This document shows positions 56,170-62,970 of a DNA stretch of 64,000 nucleotides, piece after piece (positions within the stretch are counted from its first letter, which is position 1; every line of letters starts with the position of its first letter). This stretch comes from Mycobacterium deserti (GTDB taxonomy: Bacteria; Actinomycetota; Actinomycetes; Mycobacteriales; Mycobacteriaceae). The position numbers were made by a program, and so were the translations under genes. The notes beneath the pieces are model-generated. The model was not told the DNA's origin, searched no databases, and was given only the letters and a program-made list of their open reading frames with translations. The DNA is taken from positions 372,001 to 436,000 of the forward strand of contig NZ_JAODWD010000006.1 in the NCBI RefSeq assembly GCF_025345615.1, read 5' to 3'.

Positions 56170-57396
56170 ATGCGGATTCTTCTGGTTGGCGCCGGCGGCG
56201 TCGGAGCGGCGTTCTGCTCGATCGCGGCCCGGCGGGACTTCTTCGACGGCCTGATCGTGTGCGACTACGACGAAAGTCGCGCCAGGCACGCCGCTGAGGC
56301 GGTCGGCGACGCCCGTTTCACCGCCGCGCAGGTCGACGCGACGTCGGCCGAGGCCGTCGCCGAGAAGGTTCGCGAGCACGGCATCACGCATGTGATGAAC
56401 TCCGTCGACCCGCGGTTCGTCATGCCGATCTTCGACGGCGCCCTCGCCGGCGGCGCGGACTATCTGGACATGGCGATGAGCCTGTCGCAGCGACATCCGG
56501 AGAAGCCCTACCAGCTGACCGGCGTGAAACTCGGCGACGAGCAATTCGCGGCGGAGGAGCGGTGGCAGGCCGCGGGCCGGTTGGCGCTCGTCGGCATCGG
56601 CGTCGAGCCGGGCTTGTCCGACGTGTTCGCCCGCTACGCTGCCGACCACCTGTTCTCCGACATCGACGAGTTGGGCACCCGCGATGGCGCCAACCTGACC
56701 GTCGACGGTTACGACTTCGCGCCGTCGTTCTCGATCTGGACGACGATCGAGGAATGCCTGAACCCGCCGGTCATCTGGGAAGCCGACCGCGGCTGGTTCA
56801 CCACCGAACCGTTCAGCGAGCCGGAGTTTTTCGACTTCCCCGAGGGCATCGGCCCCGTCGAGTGTGTCAACGTCGAGCACGAGGAGGTGCTCCTGATGCC
56901 GCGGTGGGTGAAATGCAAGCGCGCCACATTCAAGTACGGCCTCGGTGAGGAGTTCATCGACGTGCTCAAGACGCTGCACAAGCTGGGGCTCGACCGCACG
57001 GAGAAGGTGTCGGTCGGCAGCCGACACGGTCCTGTCGAGGTGAGTCCGCGCGACGTGGTGGCGGCGTGCCTACCCAACCCCGCGACGCTGGGGCCGAAGA
57101 TGCGCGGCAAGACCTGCGCCGGCCTGTGGGTGACCGGCACCGGTAAGGACGGCAACCCGCGATCGACCTACCTGTACCACGTTGTCGACAACGAATGGGC
57201 GATGGCCGAGTACGGCCACCAGTGCGTCGTGTGGCAGACCGCGATCAATCCGGTTGTCGCGCTCGAACTCCTGGCCAACGGCACCTGGAGTGGCAGCGGC
57301 GTGCTCGGCCCGGAAGCGTTCGATGCGGTCCCGTTTCTGGACCTGCTGACCGCCTACGGCTCCCCATGGGGCCAGCAGGAGCTCACAGCGGATTGA
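56170..57396 (+). CDS. Saccharopine dehydrogenase-like oxidoreductase
   Basis: 408 residues. Rossmann N-terminus ILLVGAGGVGAAFCSIAARRDFFDGLIVCDYD, then HVMNSVDPRFVMPIFDGALAGGADYLDMAM, GIGVEPGLSDVFARYAADHLF (cofactor domain), and GKTCAGLWVTGTGKDGNPRSTYLYHVVDN in the substrate domain. Belongs to the carboxynorspermidine/saccharopine dehydrogenase group, which joins an amino acid to a keto acid or amine by reductive amination; the exact substrate is unclear. The last 14 bases overlap the converging ABC ATPase gene. Confidence 0.9.
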   Translation: MRILLVGAGGVGAAFCSIAARRDFFDGLIVCDYDESRARHAAEAVGDARFTAAQVDATSAEAVAEKVREHGITHVMNSVDPRFVMPIFDGALAGGADYLDMAMSLSQRHPEKPYQLTGVKLGDEQFAAEERWQAAGRLALVGIGVEPGLSDVFARYAADHLFSDIDELGTRDGANLTVDGYDFAPSFSIWTTIEECLNPPVIWEADRGWFTTEPFSEPEFFDFPEGIGPVECVNVEHEEVLLMPRWVKCKRATFKYGLGEEFIDVLKTLHKLGLDRTEKVSVGSRHGPVEVSPRDVVAACLPNPATLGPKMRGKTCAGLWVTGTGKDGNPRSTYLYHVVDNEWAMAEYGHQCVVWQTAINPVVALELLANGTWSGSGVLGPEAFDAVPFLDLLTAYGSPWGQQELTAD

Positions 57397-58138
57397 GGAT
57401 CCGGTCGAGGAATTGGCGGGTGCGCTCCTCCCTCGGATCGCCGATCACCTCGGCGGGCGCACCCTTCTCCAGAATCACGCCTTGGTCGGTGAACAGCACC
57501 TGATCGGATACCTGTCTCGCGAACTGGATTTCGTGGGTGACGATCACCAGCGTCCAGCCTTCGACGGCCAGGTCCCTAATCACCGACAGCACCTCGCCGA
57601 CCAATTCCGGATCCAGCGCGGAGGTGGGCTCGTCGAACAGCACCACCTTTGGTTTGAGCGCCAGCGCCCGTGCGATGCCGACCCGCTGCTGCTGCCCACC
57701 GGACAGCTGGTACGGATACTGGTCCTGCTTCTCGGCCAGACCCACCTGGTCGAGCAGCTCGATCGCCTCGGCGACGGCTTGGTCTTTCGGCCTCTTCTGC
57801 GCGACGATCGGACCTTCGGTGACGTTCTGAAGGACCGTCTTGTGCGGAAACAGGTTGTGCGACTGGAACACGAAGCCGCTCTGGGCGCGATATCGCCGCA
57901 ACTCGTCCTTGGCCACCGGCTTGGAGAAATCGATCTCGACCTCGCCGACCTGGATCACGCCTGCATCGGGCACATCGAGCGCGTTGAGCGCCCGAAGCAG
58001 CGTGGTTTTGCCCGAGCCGGACGGGCCGATGATCGTCGTGGCCGACCCCTGCGCGACCTCGAACGACACCCCGTTGAGAACGTTGTTGTCGCCGAAAGCT
58101 TTCCGCACGCCGGTGGCGCTGACGCAATAGTTGGTCAT
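57383..58138 (-). CDS. Polar amino acid ABC transporter ATPase (GlnQ-type)
   Basis: 251 residues. Walker A IIGPSGSGKTTLLRALN, Q-loop SGFVFQSHNLFPHKTVLQN, signature QLSGGQQQRVGIARAL, Walker B VVLFDEPTSALDPE and H-loop VIVTHEIQFARQVSD. Amino acid importer type (HisP/GlnQ). Overlaps its partner by 4 bases (ATGA). Confidence 0.93.
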   Translation of the reverse strand: MTNYCVSATGVRKAFGDNNVLNGVSFEVAQGSATTIIGPSGSGKTTLLRALNALDVPDAGVIQVGEVEIDFSKPVAKDELRRYRAQSGFVFQSHNLFPHKTVLQNVTEGPIVAQKRPKDQAVAEAIELLDQVGLAEKQDQYPYQLSGGQQQRVGIARALALKPKVVLFDEPTSALDPELVGEVLSVIRDLAVEGWTLVIVTHEIQFARQVSDQVLFTDQGVILEKGAPAEVIGDPREERTRQFLDRILNPL

Positions 58139-59589
58139 CGGGCCACATACCTTTCCAGTCGGCGCTCGAAGCGAGCTTGACCGAACGAGAGCACCAGACA
58201 GATGATCCAGTAGTACAGCGCTGCCGTCCCGTACAGCGCGAAGAACTCGAACGTCGGCGCCGCGACGTTCTGCGCGGTGCGGAACAGCTCGGTCACCAGG
58301 ATGGTCGACGCCAACGAGGTGTCCTTGACCAGGGAGATCAGTGTGTTGGACAGCGGTGGGACGGCAACTCGGGTCGCCTGCGGCAAGATGATACGACGAA
58401 GCGCTCCAACATAATTGAGGCCGATTGTTTCAGCTGCCTCCCATTGGCCCTTGGGGATGCTCTGGATCGCCGACCGGATGATCTCCGCCGCATACCCGCC
58501 GACATTGAGGCTGAACGCGATGACCGCGGCGGGAAACGGGTCGATCTTCACGCCGATCTGCGGCAGCGCGAAGAACACGATGAACAGCTGTACCAGCAGC
58601 GGCGTGCCGCGGATGATCGAGATGTAGAACCGCGCGACAGCAGACACCGCGACGTTCGACGACAGCCGCGCCAGCGCCACGATCAGTGCGATCACCAGTC
58701 CGATCGCAAAGCTGATGATCGCCAGCGGAATCGTCATGGTGAGCGCGGCTTTCGCCAGCGGCCAGAGGTTGTCGGCAATCAGCTGCCACGCGCTGCGGGG
58801 CGCCGCCTTCGACAGGTCGACTTGCAGATACTTCTGCGAGATCTCGCTGAGCGTCCCCTCCGCACGCAACTCGCCGAGCGCCCTGTTCAACTCCGGCAGC
58901 ATGCCGCTGTCCTTGCGCGCCGCGAACGCCTGCTCACTGCGCTCGCCGGTACGGGCGGCCACCTTGATCGGTGCGTCGGGGTGCTCGGCCTGATAGGCCA
59001 GCACGGTGATGCTGTCATTGACCACGACGTCGACCCGGCCGTCGTTGAGCACGCTGATTGCCTGCGAGAACCCGTCCACGGACTCGATCTGGGCGCCGGC
59101 CTGGCGGGCGAACTCCGCCCAGTTGCTCGTCGGGCTCTGCGCTGCCCGCTTCCCCTTGAGATCGTCCGCCGACGTGATGGAGTTGTCGTCCGCGCGGGTG
59201 ACGATCACACCTTCAGCGATCGAATACGGGTCGGACAGATCGTATTTGGCCTTGCGTTCGTCGGTGACGGTCACCTCGTTGGCGACGATGTCGAACCGGT
59301 TGGCTTCCAGCGCAGCGAAGATGGAGTCCCACGAGGTTTCGACGAACTCAACCCGCACACCGAGCTTCTCGCCGACCGCGCGCGCGACGTCGACGTCATA
59401 GCCGGCGAGCTGCCCGCCCTGGTTCGGATCGTGGAATGAGTACGGGGGATAGACGCCCTCGGTGCCGACGCGCAGCACGCCAGCCGACGTGATCGGGTCG
59501 TCGCTGTCGGTGGCTGCCGGCCCGCACGCGGTCAGCAGAAGTGCGGCCAGCAGCCCCACAGCGAGGGCGCCTCGTCGTAGACAGTGCAC
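58135..59589 (-). CDS. Amino acid ABC transporter, fused binding protein and permease
   Basis: 484 residues. Lipoprotein signal with lipobox LLTAC (Cys at about 22), a type II periplasmic binding domain to about 255 (VLRVGTEGVYPPYSFHDPNQGGQLAGYDVDVARAVGEKLGV; FDIVANEVTVTDERKAKYDLSDPY), then a HisM/GlnP permease domain (IRGTPLLVQLFIVFFALPQIG; EAA loop SIPKGQWEAAETIGLNYVGALRRIILPQATRVAVPPLSN). This GlnP-like fusion tethers the substrate domain to the channel. GTG 59589 lies 6 bases behind TAGCGT. Likely substrate: a polar amino acid. Confidence 0.93.
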   Translation of the reverse strand: MHCLRRGALAVGLLAALLLTACGPAATDSDDPITSAGVLRVGTEGVYPPYSFHDPNQGGQLAGYDVDVARAVGEKLGVRVEFVETSWDSIFAALEANRFDIVANEVTVTDERKAKYDLSDPYSIAEGVIVTRADDNSITSADDLKGKRAAQSPTSNWAEFARQAGAQIESVDGFSQAISVLNDGRVDVVVNDSITVLAYQAEHPDAPIKVAARTGERSEQAFAARKDSGMLPELNRALGELRAEGTLSEISQKYLQVDLSKAAPRSAWQLIADNLWPLAKAALTMTIPLAIISFAIGLVIALIVALARLSSNVAVSAVARFYISIIRGTPLLVQLFIVFFALPQIGVKIDPFPAAVIAFSLNVGGYAAEIIRSAIQSIPKGQWEAAETIGLNYVGALRRIILPQATRVAVPPLSNTLISLVKDTSLASTILVTELFRTAQNVAAPTFEFFALYGTAALYYWIICLVLSFGQARFERRLERYVAR

Positions 59590-59595
59590 CGGCGG

Positions 59596-59601
59596 ACGCT
59601 A
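59596..59601 (-). promoter_or_regulatory. Candidate -10 (TAGCGT) for the amino acid ABC operon
   Basis: Minus-strand TAGCGT ends 6 bases before GTG 59589. Confidence 0.45.
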
Positions 59602-59646
59602 GCAAGGCGCGGCGCTCGAACAAAGAGTTCTGCTCACCTCCGCCGG

Positions 59647-59652
59647 TATATT
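59647..59652 (+). promoter_or_regulatory. Candidate -10 (TATATT) for the CoA-transferase gene
   Basis: TATATT ends 7 bases before ATG 59660; the closest match to a consensus -10 in the window. Confidence 0.5.
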
Positions 59653-59659
59653 CCGCGCC

Positions 59660-60976
59660 ATGCCCGAGGAGCTGACCGCCGAGCAGGCCGCCGCGCGGCT
59701 CGAGTCCACCGACACGCTGGGGATCCCGCTGGGCCCAGGCCAGCCTCCGGCATTCCTGCGCGCGTTGGGCCAGCGCCAGGACTGGACAGAGCTGCGCGTC
59801 TACGGTGCGCTGCTCGCCGTCGGCACGGAACTGTTCTCGCGGCCGGGCGTGCACTATCTGTCCGGCTTCTTCGGTCCGCTGGAGCGCGCGCTGCGCGACA
59901 TGGGCGCCGACATCGAGTTCGTGCCCGCCGACTTCCGCCGCTTCGGGCCGCTCCTGGAGCACCAGGCTCCTCGGGTGATGACGACCGTCGCGACGCCGCC
60001 CGACGCCGACGGCTGGTGCTCGCTGTCGCTGCACGCCGGCGGTACGGTCGGCGAATTGCACCGCGCCGGGGCCGATCCCGGCCGGCTGCTCGTCGTCGAG
60101 GTGTCCGAGGGGTATCCGCGGACGGTGGGGCTGGGCGACGGGCATCGGCACGCGCTACACGTCGACGAGATCGACGTCCTGGTCCGCTCGACCGACGCGC
60201 CGCTCGCGATGCCGGAGAGTAAACCCACAGACGTCGACACCGCAATCGCGCAACACGCCGTCGCGTTCATTCCGCCCAGGGCCACCCTGCAGACGGGAAT
60301 CGGCTCCATTCCCAACCAGATCGCCACGCGGTTGGCCGAAGGCGACGGCGGCGATTACGGGTTGCACAGTGAGATGTTCACCGACGGCTGCATGCTGCTG
60401 CATCGTGCGGGCAAGGTCACCAACGCGCGCAAAGGCCACTACGACGGGGTCAGCGTGACGACGTTCGCGTTCGGCTCAGCCGATCTCTACGCCTGGTTGA
60501 ACGGCAACTCCGACGTCGCGTTCCTGCCCGTCGAGATCGTCAACGCGCCGGAGGAGATCGGCGCCAACAACGACATGGTCTCGATCAACGGCGCGCTGGC
60601 GATCGACATCCAGGGCCAGGTCGTGGCCGACACCATCGCAGGTGACCAGTTCAGCGGCATCGGCGGGGCCGAGGACTTCGTGGCAGGCGCAGGGCTCGAG
60701 CTGTCGGACCGCTCACTGATCTGTCTGCCTTCGACGTTCGAGAAGGACGGTGTGGTGCAGTCGCGCATCGTGCCGTGGTTCGGCCCCGGCGCAGTGATCA
60801 CCACGCCTCGGCATCAGGTCGACGTGATCGTCACCGAGTACGGGGCCGCCGAATTGGAGGGCAAGACCGTCGCCGAGCGCGGCGAGGCGCTTGCGGCGAT
60901 CGCACACCCGCAGTTCCGCAACGAGCTACTGGCAGCGGCCAAGCGTGCGGCGAGGGGCCGCTCGCCGGTGGTCTAG
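59660..60976 (+). CDS. Acetyl-CoA hydrolase / 4-hydroxybutyrate CoA-transferase family protein
   Basis: 438 residues of the class I CoA-transferase (Cat1/Cat2) family. N-terminal domain PLGPGQPPAFLRALGQR; C-terminal domain with TLQTGIGSIPNQIATRL, the catalytic Glu in YGLHSEMFTDG, VSINGALAIDIQGQVVADTI, and FSGIGGAEDFVAGA. It moves CoA between acyl groups or hydrolyses acetyl-CoA. Stands alone, followed by a 63-base hairpin element before converging gluQRS. Confidence 0.92.
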   Translation: MPEELTAEQAAARLESTDTLGIPLGPGQPPAFLRALGQRQDWTELRVYGALLAVGTELFSRPGVHYLSGFFGPLERALRDMGADIEFVPADFRRFGPLLEHQAPRVMTTVATPPDADGWCSLSLHAGGTVGELHRAGADPGRLLVVEVSEGYPRTVGLGDGHRHALHVDEIDVLVRSTDAPLAMPESKPTDVDTAIAQHAVAFIPPRATLQTGIGSIPNQIATRLAEGDGGDYGLHSEMFTDGCMLLHRAGKVTNARKGHYDGVSVTTFAFGSADLYAWLNGNSDVAFLPVEIVNAPEEIGANNDMVSINGALAIDIQGQVVADTIAGDQFSGIGGAEDFVAGAGLELSDRSLICLPSTFEKDGVVQSRIVPWFGPGAVITTPRHQVDVIVTEYGAAELEGKTVAERGEALAAIAHPQFRNELLAAAKRAARGRSPVV

Positions 60977-60983
60977 CGAGTTC

Positions 60984-61046
60984 CGGCGAACGTTCCGTAC
61001 CACTCGAGATTTCGTTGACTTCTCGCGCGGTAAGGAACGTTCGGCG
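60984..61046. repeat. 63-base hairpin element, copy 2 (convergent CoA-transferase-gluQRS junction)
   Basis: Inverted repeat with arms CGGCGAACGTTCCGTACC (60984-61001) and GGTAAGGAACGTTCGGCG (61029-61046), 16 of 18 pairs, and a 27-base loop. Read on the minus strand it begins CGCCGAA and has AAGTC at loop positions matching copy 1 at 45305. The arm sequences differ between the copies but pair within each. Confidence 0.75.
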
Positions 61047-61058
61047 ATCAAGAGGGTA

Positions 61059-61928
61059 TTACGGGGAGAAGATCCACGGCTCGCGCGGCAGCCGGGCCGG
61101 GTCGAACTGAGCCAGCATCTCGTCGACGTTATCCGCCTGCCAACCAAGGGAATCGGCGATCAGGGTCAACGCCCGCTGCACGCCGATCTCGGCCAACGTG
61201 ATGGCGCCGTCGCGCTTGGCCAGCCGCGCACCATCCTCGTTGAGCACCAAGGCGACGTGCGCGTACGTCGGCTCGCGTCGGCCCAGAAGTCGTGCGAGAT
61301 AAGCCTGCCGGGGCGACGACGGCAGCAGGTCATCGCCCCGTACCACCTGATCGATGTCCTGTTCGGCATCGTCAACGACGACCGCCAGGTTGTAGGCGGC
61401 CACCCCGTCACCACGCCGGACTACGAAATCGTCGACGATGCCGGTGTATTCGCCGTGCAGCACGTCGCGCACCGTGTATTCGACGGTTTCGGTGCGTAAC
61501 CGCAGCGCGGGCGGTCGGCCCGTCTCGGCGCGCCGCGTCTCGCGTTCGGCGTCGGTGAGGTCTCGACAGGTGCCGGGATATGCGCCCTGCGGTGCATGCG
61601 GCGCCCGTGGCGCCTGCGCGATATCCTTTCGGCTGCAATAACATTCGTACAGCAGCCCGCGGTCGGCCAGCTGAGCGACGGCGTTGTCGTAGCGACCGGG
61701 ATGCGCGGTCTGCCACTGCGGTGGTTCGTCCCATGTCAACCCGATTCGGGCAAGGTCGTCGAGTTGTCGGTGGGCGATGTCGGTGTGGGTGCGGTCATCG
61801 AGGTCGTCGACGCGGATCAGGAAGCGGCGGCCCGAGGCGCGGGCGAACAACCAGGCCAGGATCGCCGTGCGCAGATTGCCGATGTGCAGGTCCGCCGACG
61901 GGCTCGGCGCAAACCTGCCTGCGGACAC
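61059..61928 (-). CDS. gluQ: GluQRS, glutamyl-queuosine tRNA(Asp) synthetase
   Basis: 289 residues. Truncated GluRS paralogue that attaches glutamate to queuosine in tRNA-Asp. HIGH-like GRFAPSPSADLHIGNLRTA, zinc site ECYCSRKD with YPGTCRD, VDDFVVRRGDGVAAYNLAVVVDDAEQDIDQVVRGDDLLPSSPRQ and KMSKS-like GARLAKRDGA. The anticodon-binding domain of GluRS is absent, as in all GluQRS. Starts at GTG 61928. Functionally linked to tgt at 53631. Confidence 0.94.
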   Translation of the reverse strand: MSAGRFAPSPSADLHIGNLRTAILAWLFARASGRRFLIRVDDLDDRTHTDIAHRQLDDLARIGLTWDEPPQWQTAHPGRYDNAVAQLADRGLLYECYCSRKDIAQAPRAPHAPQGAYPGTCRDLTDAERETRRAETGRPPALRLRTETVEYTVRDVLHGEYTGIVDDFVVRRGDGVAAYNLAVVVDDAEQDIDQVVRGDDLLPSSPRQAYLARLLGRREPTYAHVALVLNEDGARLAKRDGAITLAEIGVQRALTLIADSLGWQADNVDEMLAQFDPARLPREPWIFSP

Positions 61929-61941
61929 CCCTGCAATCTAG

Positions 61942-62310
61942 CTAGTCGCGCTCCCACGGCGCGGTCTCACCCATCTTCTTGTAGTACTTCGCGAGGTGGC
62001 TCTTCACGCGGTCGACGTCCGACTCCGGCAGGTCGATCCCGCCCCGTGCGCCGTCCATGATCGCGCCGGCCGCCATCACGCCGCGGGGCACCGCCTCGAG
62101 CTTGCCGTCGATGACGTCGGCGATCAGCAGTTTGTAAGCGGTGAAGTTGTCCTTCTTGTCGCCGTCGAACCACACGTGGGCGTCGCGGTACTTCTGATTG
62201 GGCTTGTCCTCGGCGTCCGCCCACTTACGGACGCGCTTCTCGGCGCCGTCGCCGTCCCAACTGCGATCCCGGTCAGCCAGTGGCAGATCCTGAAATGCTG
62301 TGACAGACAT
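61942..62310 (-). CDS. Small conserved protein with prohead-protease-like C-terminus
   Basis: 122 residues. The N-terminus (AFQDLPLADRDRSWDGDGAEKRVRKWADAED) and C-terminus (FTAYKLLIADVIDGKLEAVPRGVMAAGAIMDGARGGIDLPESDVDRVKSHLAKYYKKMG) resemble the part of phage capsid maturation proteases that follows the catalytic core, including the final helix pattern KSHLAKYYKKMGETAPW. The catalytic His/Ser core is missing, so it cannot be a protease by itself. Such stand-alone proteins are common in mycobacteria; role unknown. It is 13 bases before gluQRS on the same strand. Confidence 0.7.
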   Translation of the reverse strand: MSVTAFQDLPLADRDRSWDGDGAEKRVRKWADAEDKPNQKYRDAHVWFDGDKKDNFTAYKLLIADVIDGKLEAVPRGVMAAGAIMDGARGGIDLPESDVDRVKSHLAKYYKKMGETAPWERD

Positions 62311-62340
62311 GCATTCGGAGTGCCCGGCCTCTGCGGTCGG

Positions 62341-62970
62341 CTAAACAGTGGACAACCTGTAAATCGCCTTCTCGACCAGGTTCGACCAGCCATCAGGGTC
62401 GATGCGATGCACGGCCGAAGGGCCCTGGAATGCGCTGGAGATCACGACATCCGGGGTGAGGGTGGCGAGCATCTGCAACGTCGAGGTCAGTGCCTCGGCG
62501 TCACTCATGCCGGGGATGAAGCCCGCCGTCCACTCGCCACCGTCGCTGAGAAACAGCGTGTCGCCGGTGAACAAGTAGGTACCTTCGGCGCCGTCGACCT
62601 GATAGCAGGTGCTGCCGGGCGTGTGTCCCGGGCCGGGAAGAACCTCCACACCGTTCTCGTCGACGTGGCGACTCCCGAGAGGCACGTCGATATGCGCGTG
62701 CGCGCCGATCTCGACCAACTCGGCGACCGGGGCGTGCAGTCGGGCGCCGAAGCGGTCGGCGATGCGCTGCAGCATCGGACCCGCCTCGTCCCGATGCGAC
62801 AGGTATTGGTCGGCGACACCACCGAGCTGGGTGAGCTCGTCGAAGTCGGCGTCGGTTGCGGGCGAATAGAACAGCGCATTGCGCGCGGTCCACAGATAAG
62901 CGTGCGTCGTCAGCCCGGGGAAGGGCGAATCGGTGCGGGTTTCCCACAAATCGGTCAGTACTTGTTTCAT
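62341..62970 (-). CDS. Metallo-beta-lactamase-fold hydrolase
   Basis: 209 residues. Recognisable MBL elements: LTTHAYLWTARNALFYSP, the third-motif GPGHTPGSTCYQV, and FTGDTLFLSDGGEW. The first metal motif HxHxDH is degenerate (QYLSHRDEAGPM), so full dinuclear zinc hydrolysis is doubtful. Resembles actinobacterial MBL-fold proteins of unknown substrate. It overlaps the upstream MFS gene by 4 bases (ATGA) and is probably co-transcribed. Confidence 0.85.
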   Translation of the reverse strand: MKQVLTDLWETRTDSPFPGLTTHAYLWTARNALFYSPATDADFDELTQLGGVADQYLSHRDEAGPMLQRIADRFGARLHAPVAELVEIGAHAHIDVPLGSRHVDENGVEVLPGPGHTPGSTCYQVDGAEGTYLFTGDTLFLSDGGEWTAGFIPGMSDAEALTSTLQMLATLTPDVVISSAFQGPSAVHRIDPDGWSNLVEKAIYRLSTV

